NCBI GenBank assembly: GCA_036346225.1
Contig: JARFIW010001109.1
Coordinates: 1,348,501-1,412,500 of the forward strand
Direction: 5' to 3'
Source: Platerodrilus igneus
Lineage: Eukaryota; Arthropoda; Insecta; Coleoptera; Lycidae
Length of the DNA stretch: 64,000 bases
The stretch's first letter is position 1, and every line of letters starts with the position of its first letter. This document shows, one piece after another, positions 1-9,715 of this stretch. The notes below the pieces were generated by a model. That model searched no databases, was not told the DNA's origin, and saw nothing but the letters and a program-made list of their open reading frames with translations. The translations under genes were made by a program, and so were the position numbers.

Positions 1-1400
1 AAATTAAATAAAGAGAAACATCAAAAACAAAGCATCACATTTTAATTTGTTGCTCCAAATATCTTTCTAAAAGATTATTTCTTGTTTTTATTGCTTCGGT
101 GCGTTCCTTATAAGCCTGTAACTTTTTTTCTTCCAAGTCTAAAATTCTTTGCCTCATATTAAGCTTTTCCAATTGAACTTTTAATTTTTGTGTATTTTCA
201 CTTTCTCTTTGATTGCGTAGTTTGCCAATTTCTTCTAAAATTGTCTTTCTTTTATTGGGCCGCTTTGAGACTAGGAGATGTAGGTTTCTGCATAACACCA
301 ATGAAATCTGACGATTGCATGGGTTGTGGCTGCCATTCCAGCTTGTTGTTTTAATATTGCACAAGCCTTTCCACTATCCATTGCGCCCAATAAAAATTCG
401 GGAAATACAGCCTTTCTTTTGAAGTTTATTTCAGCTAATTCCGTATAACAAAATATAAGTTTGCCCTCATGATCATAAACAAATACTGACTTTTCAAACA
501 GACAACTTGATTTATTTCTTCCGGTTTTTTTATTGTGGAGTGTATTTTCCTTAAAACCTTTATCCAAAATTGATCATTAATATTTGGATTTTGTTCTTAG
601 TTGTTTTCTCATTAATTTAAAAATAAACAGATAATTTTTGTAGTTTATTTTACAATTTATTCAGCTATATATAGGCTTTCAGAGAGAGAGAAAAGTATAT
701 ACTAAGGACTACTTTTTCATTTATCCTGTAAATGAATTTTTAAAAAAGCAAAAAATTAAAGAGCCTGAAGAATAAAAAAGCAGATATGTATATAAAATAT
801 AAAAATAAAATAAAGAGAAACATCAAAAACAAAGCATCACATTTTAATTTGTTGCTCTAAATATCTTTCTAAAAGATTATTTCTTGTTTTTATTGCTTCT
901 GTGCGTTCCCTATAAGCCTGTAACTTTTTTTCTTCCAAGTCTAAAATTCTTAGCCTCATATTAAGTTTTTTCGATTGAACTTTTAATTTTTGTGTATTTT
1001 CACTTTCTTTGATTGCGTAGTTCGCCAATTTCTTCTAAAATTGTCCTTGTTTTATTGAACCGCTTTGAGACTAGGAGATGTAGGTTTCTGCATAACACCA
1101 ATGAAATCTGACGATTGCGTGGGCTGTGGCTGCCATTCCAGCTTGTTGTTTTAATATTGCACAAGCTTTTCCATTATCCATTGCGCCCAATAAAAATTCA
1201 GGTAATACAGCCTTCTTTTGAAGTTTTTCCCTATAACAAAAAAGTTTGCATACATGGTCATAAACAAATACTGACTCTTCAAGCAGACAGCGTGCTTTGT
1301 TTCTTCCGTTTTTTTATTGTGGAGTATATTTTCCTTAAAACCTTTATCCAAAATTTTATATCGGTTTTGGATTTGAAGTTGTCTAAATTTATAATTCTTT
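1..1400. repeat. Tandem duplication, unit about 600 bp, offset about 802 bp
   Basis: The first ~600 bases recur almost unchanged from about 802 to about 1400. The 3' end of the encoded protein, the stop codon and the sequence just beyond it are shared. The copies differ by scattered substitutions and small indels, so the duplication is not brand new. The left edge may lie outside the window. About 200 AT-rich bases without visible homology separate the copies. Confidence 0.85.
35..600 (-). pseudogene. Myb/SANT-like DNA-binding protein, 3' part only (copy 1)
   Basis: This is a duplicated 3' fragment of the gene at 837-1921. Translated on the minus strand it gives the end of a Myb/SANT-like domain (FKENTLHNKKTGRNKS, in the style of the last helix of MSANTD proteins), then a segment around LLGAMDSGKACAILKQQAG, then a charged, probably coiled-coil C-terminus (QRILDLEEKKLQAY) ending in LEQQIKM and a stop at 35-37. 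The two parts lie in different frames (271-567 and 35-364), so there is a frameshift or a lost intron between them. The domain start is missing. Such proteins are often derived from transposon accessory genes; the exact family is inferred. Confidence 0.55.
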
Positions 1401-1921
1401 TTGCACATTTCAGACCAAATTACTATCCACATAGTTTTTTTTATTTTTCAACTTTATCGTTTTTCCAACGTTTGGGCACGTTACCTGAATAAACTTAGAA
1501 GCAACTTAGTAGCTTCCGTTGTCCATATTGATTCAGGTACTGTATTTGGTTCTAGGCTTGGATTATTGTCAATACCTACAACAATAATTCAAATATAATA
1601 GTCAGGTTTAAACTAAAAATACACCTACTTCCATAGTGTTGCACTACTTCGAGTTAACGGCTTCTTCGACAACTTCATCGACACGACTAATTTTCACTTC
1701 TTCAACACTAGTAGCCCTTACACTAAATTTTTGTAATTTCCTTTCTTTTAGCGCGCTATTAAGGTATTGTAAAGTAAATTCATCATCTACAACAAAAACT
1801 ATTGTAATTTAGCCCTCGAGTCTATATTTACATACCTTCTTTCAAAAGAGTGCAAATTTCTGGCGTCATCAGGGTACACGGGTTTATCTTGAATTATAAA
1901 TTTAGCTGTGTCATTTGACAT
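837..1921 (-). pseudogene. Myb/SANT-like DNA-binding protein gene, damaged (copy 2)
   Basis: This is the more complete copy. A start codon at 1919-1921 opens a short acidic N-terminus (MSNDTAKFIIQDK). After a probable short intron near 1800-1850 comes a second stretch (VDDEFTLQYLNSALKERKLQ). The region 1150-1432 encodes the end of a Myb/SANT-like domain (QNRYKILDKGFKEN followed by HNKKT). The frame then shifts, and the coiled-coil C-terminus (LRILDLEEKKLQAYRE) ends at a stop at 837-839. Such proteins bind DNA through a trihelix-like domain and form dimers. At least one frameshift and several stops mean that it is probably not expressed as one protein. Exon borders are uncertain. Confidence 0.5.
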
Positions 1922-2785
1922 TGTAATATAACTATAACCACAAGAATTTTTACTTAAAATTTAAAAACGCAGGACAATAATAAAAGCTGCCAAATAATAA
2001 ACACAGCCTAACCTCACTTTAGAAAAGGTATACTCCCGACTCCGTGCTGAAAGTGTTAACTGCACCTATCAAAGGAAAGGAAGAGTGTAGCATGAAATAC
2101 ACCAGTTTTTTGCAAACAAAAGCAACGGTGTGAATAAGTGCGCATGGGTGCTACACTGGTGTAGCAAACGAAAGGATCTAATAATAGAAAGTCGATAAGA
2201 GTTAATACATTAATATTGTATTAAATTGAGTTAATGCATAAAGGTATATAAATTGAGAGTAATAATTCAGTTATCAATAACATGTATATAAACGTATGTG
2301 TTTTAATTTAGTGCAATTACTTTTTAAATGTAAATTTAAAATATTGAGATATTGTGTGGATAAAGGTGCCAAGATCTATTCTTACGATTTCCACATTTTG
2401 CTTCGCAAAAAAAAAATAACAAAGTTACCAGTGGATAAAGGTGCTAACTGCATATAAACAATAAACAGGAAAATTGCATCAATGGGTTGTGATGTGGCTT
2501 AGCACCCTCTTCCAAAAACTGTTTGTTTTGAAGTTTAATCGATTGTCAGCAGGAATCGCGTCCAATTGTAGAACGATTCTTAATCCTAACGACCTTGAAG
2601 ATGTATAAAAATATGTATAAAAATTATCTTAAATATTCATCTTTTAAATTTTTGCTGTTGAACCCGCATTCCCATTTCTTATCACTTTTTTTAGTTACTT
2701 CCTAGTCAGTTATGGCTATAGATATTCTATATGTTCTTTATAGTTAGACCATATACCTATGTCTATGGTTTTGACAGTACCCTGT
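1922..2785. other. No recognisable gene
   Basis: AT-rich sequence upstream of the Myb/SANT-like gene. I see no coherent reading frame, repeat or RNA gene. Any promoter of that gene would lie here, but no motif stands out. Confidence 0.5.
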
Positions 2786-3680
2786 AAGTGTACTCTTTGC
2801 AAAAAACATACAGTATGGAAAGTAATATAAATAAACATCAAGAACGATTTCATGGCATGCAAGTTGATGCTCTCAAATCTGAATTACACCAGAATGTATT
2901 GCGTGACAAATGTAGCAAAACATTTTTTAATAAAATTGTTCTCGAGGTGTTCTCAAGATTTATAAAGAATTCACGCTCATTCAAATATGTTCCAATGCTC
3001 AGTTAATGATATGCATTTTAAATGTATAGATAGCAATAAAGATTTTAGACCTGGAACAACTTTAACCATTTAACTGAATTACATAAATTTCAAACAGGAA
3101 GTCGCTCAAGAAAAGTTTTATCCTTTGAAGGTAAACAAATATAAACACTATATGATTATAGTGAGAAACTTATTATTTCAGATTGCAAGATACGGTTATC
3201 TGATATTGAACAACGAAATGACGTCCAATATGTTTGTATTAGCAACAAAGGTGAGTTGCAATTATTTTAGTTATTATTATCGGTACAATCACTCCGGTTA
3301 GTAAAGGTAACGAGTAATTAAGGAAGTAGAATGTATATGGTGCCAATTTTCTGATTATAATTAATTTTTTTAGGTAAAGTTCAAAGTAACATTGGAAAAT
3401 GCCAGTACAAATCTAAAGGATCTTCTAAAATTGGATTTATGTGCACTAGTAATACAATTGTAAAATTAAATCACATTACTAATGAAGTTAAGGCAAATTA
3501 TTCTAAAACACATTATGGTTGTATGGTAGAAGTTCAGCATATTAGAATTCCACGTAACTTAAATGAATGTATTGCTAGTAAACAAGCATTAGAAGTATCA
3601 GTTCCAAAGCTTATTAATGCCATGAATGATAATATTGAGAAATCACTTCAAAGTTTGGACTTATTGACAAAGAAAGACAT

Positions 3681-5192
3681 CATCATCATTAGGTCTTCAG
3701 TCCTGGAACTGGTTAAACGTGTACCCTCATTGTTTCCTATTCTAAACTAACTCATTTCCCTGAAATTTGCACAGTCTGCATCTATCACTATCTGATCTAG
3801 GTCTACATCTACCTCCTTTTTCCTATCTCTGTTTGTAATATATCCCATACCACTTCTTAAAAATGCTTTAGAACGTATTCTGCCTTTCTATTTCTTCTAT
3901 TTTTGCCACAGATCCTTGTCCCCGTACTTTTCTATAACCTATTTGTTATTAACTTTGTCTGTCCATGTTATCATCCTCATACATCTGAACCACAGCATTC
4001 CAAAAGGCTGCAACCGTTTTTCTGTCTGCTTTTTTTACTGCTCGTATTTCATAGGCATACTGTACTGCGCTTCACACATATGCTTTCAACAATTTTCTTC
4101 TTGTTTCTATGTTTGTTGTTTTTCATCATAGCTGTTCTTTCTTGATAGATGCAGTTCGGTCCCTTTCTATTGTGTTACAATTATATACTCTATTTCTCCG
4201 ACATTCAGTGGTTGTGAAGGGGGCCAAGGTCCTGGGTTCGAATCTCGACACGGTCGGCTTGAAAAATGTTAGGCGAGCATTTTTCACAAAAATATGGTCT
4301 CGTTCGGATGACAGGTAAAATGGAAGTCACATGTGTGGGTGTTGTCACTCGCGTTAAAGATCCCTACCTTGCTTAGAACAGCAAGGGTTTGGCAAAATTC
4401 AAAATTTTCCAGGTAAAAAAAACTCGCTTCCTGGGCAATGTAGTACCTTCAGATAGAGCATTGGAAAATCACATGCAAGGTTGTGAAGTGGGCAAGCAGC
4501 CTGTGACTGCCAAGTTCCCCCAGCACTTGAACATTTGCCAATTTAATATTTTTTCAATATATCTTTTCGCACAGTCCCCATTAGTTGTAGATTTTCACAA
4601 CCAACATCTGTAGTTGTTTATAATAATCATCAGATTTATCTGTGCTTATTTTTTCATCATTAAGTGTTCTATTTCAAAACTGGTTGGACACGTACCTGCA
4701 CTTATTTATATTCTGAGCTAGCCTACACAGTTCCCTGAAATTCTCACACAGCCTATATACAGCTCGGTTCCCCTTCTATTGTTTTATAATTTTATGCCCT
4801 ATTTCACCAAGATTCAGTGAAGGGGGTTAAGCAGCCTGTGGCTGCCAAGATCCCCCAACACTTAGACATTGCTGAATTAATAGTTTTCCAGTAAATCCTT
4901 TCACATAATTAACATTATTCGAGAATATTGCCCAACCAATACTTGTACTTGGTTATAATAATCATCATATTTAAGTACAGTTACTTTTTTCGTCATTATT
5001 TTATCCATCTTGGGACTGGTTGGATGCGTACCTCCATTGATATCTATTTTAAGCTAGCCTATACATGTCCCTGAAATTCCTACAGCCTACATCTTTCACT
5101 ATCTGTGTGCAGTAGTCTAACCTATTCCCTCATGCCGTAGTATGTGGCCGATCATCCTATCTCTCCTATTTTTTACCGATTTCCACATATTA
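3681..5192 (-). mobile_element. LINE-A, 3' part of an RTE-like LINE
   Basis: Inserted in the MULE-related gene with a 12-bp target duplication (3669-3680 and 5193-5204, one mismatch). On the minus strand it ends in a GAT triplet tail (CATCATCATCAT at 3681-3692 on the plus strand). Only the 3' end is present: the C-terminal reverse transcriptase tail plus the 3' region, which contains the family's repeated motif CTGGAACTGGTT-like near 3700, 4660 and 5010. It shares all this with LINE-B (12.5 kb), LINE-C (43 kb) and the fragment at 25.96 kb. A SINE sits inside it. Confidence 0.8.
4220..4478 (+). mobile_element. tRNA-derived SINE, 5' truncated
   Basis: Matches positions ~35-293 of the complete SINE at 7641-7933, beginning just before the B box (GGTTCGAATCTC). 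The A-box part of the tRNA head is missing. A perfect 10-bp duplication, GGTTGTGAAG, flanks it (4210-4219 and 4479-4488), so the truncation happened at insertion, as in LINE-driven retrotransposition. The host sequence is LINE-A. Confidence 0.85.
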
Positions 5193-5440
5193 AAAGAAAT
5201 ACATAAACAACATTAAAAAAATCGATTAATATTGATATTCATGATGGCGTGAGAGTTACCAATGATGCTACCAGTGTACGCTTATGGGTAGAAGAATGTA
5301 GAGCCGATGAAAACAGTCCTGTATTGTTTTGTAAATTTCAAGGATTAGTGTTATCCACAGACCTATAACGTAGGTCCATGGTGTTATCGGTCACACGCCC
5401 TTTGAAACATTAATACTAAATAAATATAAGAGAGGCTTAA

Positions 5441-6212
5441 GGGTTGCTAAGTCAACATATGATATTTGTGATTGAGTGACATTTATTGAGAATTTAGAAA
5501 AAGGAAACTTCCAAAATGCTATTCCTTACGCTTCTATTATATAATTATTTGTTACGCACCATCTTGGTTAAAGAACTAAAAGTAAGTGTGCATGTTATAG
5601 TTAGGTAGTTTATTACATGTAATTCCTTGTAGGAAATTTGTAGTACTTTACTTACTCTACTGTACTCTACTTCAAGTTACTTGCATTCAGTTTGTTACTT
5701 CTATATTAATGGTAAGTAATGTGGCCCCAATGATTTCAGTTTGTGTAGTCACTTTAATAAACGCACACTCTTGCTGGTTTAAGGTTTATTTCCAAATTAC
5801 TGGTTAAGAGTTTTTACTTGAAAAGTGCTATAAATTTCCTAACAGTTTACAAAATTAATAATTGTACAAAAGGCCGCTAACTTACTTCTGCTATTTGGGT
5901 ATAGCCTTTAGGTTCAAACATAAATATAAATAACTTTTAGCATTGACTTCTATCCAAATGACAAATCCTTTTCTATTTTTTGACATTTTTATAAACAAAT
6001 AGTAACTTGATGCTTTTTAGCTAAATTACAAACAAATATTAACCGTGGCAAATGGCACTTTAAAATTATTGAACAGTTCTAAGCGATTCAGCTAACACAC
6101 TAATAAATAGTATATACTACAGATACTGAAATTTACTGAGACAAGATACCAACGTTGATTGAAACAACATTTCTACAAATTTCTTTTATAATAGATTGGT
6201 AAAGGAATTTCA
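5441..6212. other. No recognisable gene
   Basis: Between the MULE relic and the BEL relic. AT-rich, with no open frame and no repeat that I can link to the rest of the window. A BEL long terminal repeat would be expected near its right end, but I cannot delimit one. Confidence 0.4.
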
Positions 6213-6761
6213 ATGTCCCAGCACAAAGATATTACTCAGTTGAGTAAGAGTTTGCGATTAGATCATCAAAAACAAAATTTAAATTTGAACAAATTCAGCT
6301 GTACTAGCTGTCAAGAACCAGACAACTACCAAATGGTCCAATGTGTGATGCGTGGAACTATTTTTCATGGATCAACGTAACTTCTAATATTAAATATCAG
6401 GACTAGTCTTACGAAAATTGTATTCATATTAATGCTAAACAGTCTCAAACATCTGTCAAATCTTTAACGAAATTGAAATCTGGCCATTCTTATAAATCCT
6501 AATCCATGGTGAACTCACAGCGTTTCCCTTTTGGTGGAAGACGACCAAAGCAAAGTCGAGTTTATTGAAATGAAAGTGAAATCGTTAAAAGAAAGCTTAC
6601 AACAGAGGGTTGCTGTATGGCTACATAAAAATAAGGTCCAGCAAATCGATCAAAACTAAGAACAACGAACCAATATGAGAACATATCAATTGCGCCAGAC
6701 ATTATCCAACCAAATAGTTATGGTTTGCTAGAATCTCTGCAACCACCAGAACTTAATCCTG

Positions 6762-7640
6762 TTGATGTATGCACAAACATTTATATGCAATACTCAGGAA
6801 ACACATCCAAATAAAGCCTCCATTACACATGTAACCGTCAATGCACCTTTAGTTCCTCAATATAATTCAGTTCATAATACACAACTAAAGGATATGGAAA
6901 GATACTTAGATAACCGAGAAGGTCTGTCAGACGTTGAAATACTAACCATCCAACAACTAGCAGCTTGACATTCAATATCAAAAGAACATCTCCCTTTTCT
7001 TGTAATTCAGAGGACTGGCCTCTGTTTATCAGCAGCTTTTGAGGGAAGTACAAAAATGTGTGGCTTTTCAAATGAAGAAAACCTGGCGTTTACAAAAATG
7101 TTTAAAAGGTCAAGCATTAGAAATTACACGAGTTAGGCTATCATTGCTATCAAATGTGCCAAGCATTATAGCAACCTTGCGTATGATGTATGGATGCCCT
7201 GAGCTAATTATTGTCTCTTCTACAAAAAGTTCGTCAGGAGCCATCGCCCCGTGCACATAAATTGGAAACTCTTATTGTGTTTGTGCTTGTAGTACAGAAC
7301 TTGTGCTGTACCATGAAGGCATCTGCATTATATGCACATTTAGCTAATCTACTTCTTTTACTAGAGCTTGTTGACAAACTTCCAGCACAAATAAAATTAA
7401 CTTGGGCTATACATAAACAAAATTTGCCTTCGTTCAATCTGTCCAACTTTAGTTTGTGGTTGTTCCAACTTGCAGAAACAATAAGTGACGTTACTACAAA
7501 CTTAATATCTGAAAGTAGATCCGAGAAGCACTTGAAAGACAAGTGTTGCGTTCATGCATATACTGAAGTTGACAACGGAAAGGCATCAATTAGCCATCGA
7601 CAATGCAAAATCTGTAATCAAAGCTGTAGTGCTATCGAAG
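6762..7640 (+). pseudogene. BEL/Pao gag-like region
   Basis: Spread over three frames. Recognisable BEL gag blocks are LSDVEILTIQQLAA, then SEDWPLFISSF, then CLKGQALEITRVRLS with NVPSII, then LELVDKLPAQIKLTWAIHKQ. The ~148-residue open frame ending at 7657 carries the last block and the first cysteines of a zinc knuckle (CKICNQS). In BEL elements this part binds the genomic RNA and builds the particle. The end of that frame reads into the inserted SINE and is not native. Confidence 0.8.
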
Positions 7641-7933
7641 GCGGCTCCGTGGCGTAGTGGTATGTGTGTGACTACTACGCCCAAGGTCCCGGGTTCGAAT
7701 CCCGACACGGTCCGCTTGAAAAATGTTAGGCGAGCATTTTTCACAAAAATACACCCTCGTTCGGATGAGAGGTAAAATGGAGGTCCCGTGTGTGTGTTGT
7801 CACGCACGTTAAAGATCCCTACCTTGCTTGGAACAACAAGGGTTCGGCAAAATTCAAAATTTTCCAGGTAACAAAAACTCGCTTTCTGGCCAGTGTAGTA
7901 CCTTCGGGTGGAGCATTGGAAAATCACATGTAA
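7641..7933 (+). mobile_element. tRNA-derived SINE, full length
   Basis: 293 bp flanked by a perfect 16-bp target duplication, TGTAGTGCTATCGAAG (7625-7640 and 7934-7949). The head keeps RNA polymerase III promoter elements: A box TGGCGTAGTGG (7650-7660) and B box GGTTCGAATCC (7692-7702). It lacks the structure of a functional tRNA 3' half. The body is unrelated to tRNA and ends without a poly(A) tail, so its partner LINE probably recognises the 3' sequence. Perfect flanks suggest that it is one of the younger insertions in the window. The other copy is at 4220-4478. Confidence 0.92.
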
Positions 7934-8189
7934 TGTAGTGCTATCGAAGCTTGCAGAAAATAGCAAAATATGAACCATAGTCAAGAGATGGGAAGTGGTT
8001 AAACAGCATCAACTTTGTCGTACTTGCATTACGTCAGACGTGCATTCTCGCTGCAGAGTGAATAAAGCTTGTGTAATCAGTGCTTGCACCTACAAACACC
8101 ATAAACTTTTATTCAAATACGAAGATATCTAATGCAGCAGGCCCATGGTCAGAAACACTAGTGGTTACTTCAAATAATTCGACAGTGAG

Positions 8190-8560
8190 ACAAATATGGT
8201 AAAAGCAGCTCAGTATTACTGCAGCTTGGTTCAACTCTTACAATTAAATACAGAATTGTTCCTGTAATCCTGCATAGCGTCGATACTAAAGTCGAAACAT
8301 TCACATTCTTAGATGACGGGTCTTCGCTCACTATTATGGAGCATTCGCCTGCAACCGAGTTGAAACTTAAAGGCAAACCTAACTCCTTCAACTTAAATGG
8401 ACAGGCAACGCCTATAGAGATGATAATGAGTCACAAATTGTATCAGTAGAGATTTCTGGTACACAACCCTAATAAAAGGTACATAATTCCCATTATTTGG
8501 ACAGTCATGTCTGTAGACCTGCCAGAACAATCCCTGAATGTAAGGCAATTTGCTGCACAG
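8190..8560 (+). pseudogene. BEL/Pao aspartic protease (DUF1758-type)
   Basis: The core reads YRIVPVILHS, then VETFTFLDDGSSLTIMEHS, then ELKLKGKP. The family's catalytic motif is usually D-E/D-G-S-S, and it is preserved here as LDDGSS. The domain cuts the gag-pol polyprotein. Downstream a remnant of the DLPEQS block is visible near 8517-8535. Upstream (7950-8190) the zinc-knuckle/linker is in other frames. Confidence 0.75.
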
Positions 8561-8779
8561 TACCTGTACTTACGAGATTATCTGATCGATTCTTATCACT
8601 AGGCAGTTCCCCGATTACTCATTGGACTTGATAACTTAATATTAGCAATTCTGCTTAAAGTTATCGAAGAAGAGATAGGGCACCCATTAGCAACAAAAAC
8701 GTGCTTAGCATGGGTTATTAATGGACTAGCACCAGACTCAATCGAACATGCAAGTGAAACAGAACACCAGGGGTTCCGT

Positions 8780-9680
8780 AATTTCCACAAATGCGAGTGT
8801 GAAAAGTCAAATGACAGTGTATTATACAGCATGTTGAAAGAGTATTTTTCTTTAGATAGTCTATGCGTAGCTTCGCTAGGTAAGCCAGTAAAATCAGTAG
8901 AAGAGGTATGTGCATGTCAAATATTAAAAGCACAAACAAACAGAATTGTCAACCGTTTCAAAACTGGTTTACTATGAAAGTACGACAATGTACAATTACC
9001 AAACAGTTATCCGATGGCTCTTCGTAGGTACCGTTGTTTTAAGAAAAAACTCACTTGAGATCCAGAATTGGCGACAAATATCCAAAACCAATTCAGACTA
9101 TAGTAAAAAGCAGTATATACGTAAATTGTCTCAAGATGAATTAGAACAAACTTCCTCTCGCACATGATATCCTTCAATATTTACTGTAACAAATCGGAAC
9201 AAATCAGGCAAAACGAGAATAGTTTTGGATGCTGCCGCTGAAGTTAACGGAGTCTCTTTAAACTCAATGCTGCTGAAAGGGCCGGATCAGCTAGATTCAT
9301 TGCTGTTCGTTTTATACCGTTTTCAAGAATGGCAGTTTGCCATTTATGTGGACATCAGCAAAATGTTTCACTAAGTTCAAGTTGAAGTGGAAGATCAGCA
9401 TGCCCAGAGATTCCTTTGGAGTCATGATTTAAAAAGCACACCAGATGTATACGCTATGCAGGTGCTAACACTTGGAGCAACCTGTTCACCAAGTTGTGCA
9501 TAATTTGTAAAAACACAATCGTGCAAGAATTCGCAAATAAGTACCCTAAAGCTGTTTCTTGTATACTTCAAAATCACTACGTAGACGACCTACTTTGCAG
9601 TGTAGACACAGAAGTAGAAGCAAGAGGATTAGCGAACGAAGTAAAGTTCGTACATAATTGGGATGTATTTGATATTTGAA
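8780..9680 (+). pseudogene. BEL/Pao reverse transcriptase
   Basis: Translated pieces follow the BEL reverse transcriptase in order: a linker (LKEYFSLDSL), VSLNSMLLKGPDQLDSLL, a palm strand with the first catalytic aspartate (AIYVDISKMFH), [18 protein letters not shown], and finally NHYVDDLLCSVDTE, with the YVDD active site intact (inside the open frame 9494-9679). Several stops and frameshifts lie in between. The relic stops about 20 residues after YVDD, where repeat R1 takes over, so RNase H and integrase were lost by deletion or lie elsewhere. Confidence 0.85.
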
Positions 9681-9715
9681 ATGGGTTGTTTTATGTCCAC
9701 ATGCTTATGCAGGTT

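Larger units (their letters stand above)
2786..5440 (+). pseudogene. MULE-related transposase-like gene with two introns, split by a LINE
   Basis: The start shows a C2H2-type finger (CTLC in one frame, then NINKHQERFHG in another). From about 3060 a frame stays open through two canonical introns: 3131-3181 (GTAAAC...TTTCAG, 51 bp) and 3251-3373 (GTGAGT...TTTTAG, 123 bp), both phase 1. The product contains SSKIGFMCTSNTIVK and THYGCMVEVQHIRIP, the pattern of the conserved N-terminal region of animal MULE-type transposase-derived proteins. After the LINE (3681-5192) the protein resumes with NDATSVRLWVEE and PVLFCKFQG, the next block of the same family. The catalytic DDE core is not visible downstream, so the gene is truncated as well as interrupted. 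The family call is from memory of the motif pattern. Confidence 0.6.
6213..9680 (+). mobile_element. BEL/Pao LTR retrotransposon relic, 5' two thirds
   Basis: The order of domains is that of a BEL/Pao polyprotein. A start codon at 6213 (MSQHKDITQL) leads to a PHD-like finger (CTSCQEPDNYQMVQC, 6297-6341), then gag (about 6900-7640), a zinc-knuckle remnant (RQCKICNQS), the DUF1758-type aspartic protease (8190-8560) and reverse transcriptase (8780-9680). RNase H, integrase and the 3' repeat are missing; repeat R1 begins right after. Many frameshifts and stops show that it is long dead. A SINE (7641-7933) is inserted in the gag/protease linker. Confidence 0.85.

Noticed and set aside
3903..4318. 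Plus-strand frames of 69-80 codons with hydrophobic, signal-like text
   Set aside because: They are antisense readings of LINE-A; the same hydrophobic shadows appear in LINE-B and LINE-C.
7641..7715. A tRNA gene
   Set aside because: A and B boxes are present, but the segment continues into a SINE body, is flanked by a 16-bp target duplication and does not fold into a full cloverleaf with a proper acceptor end.
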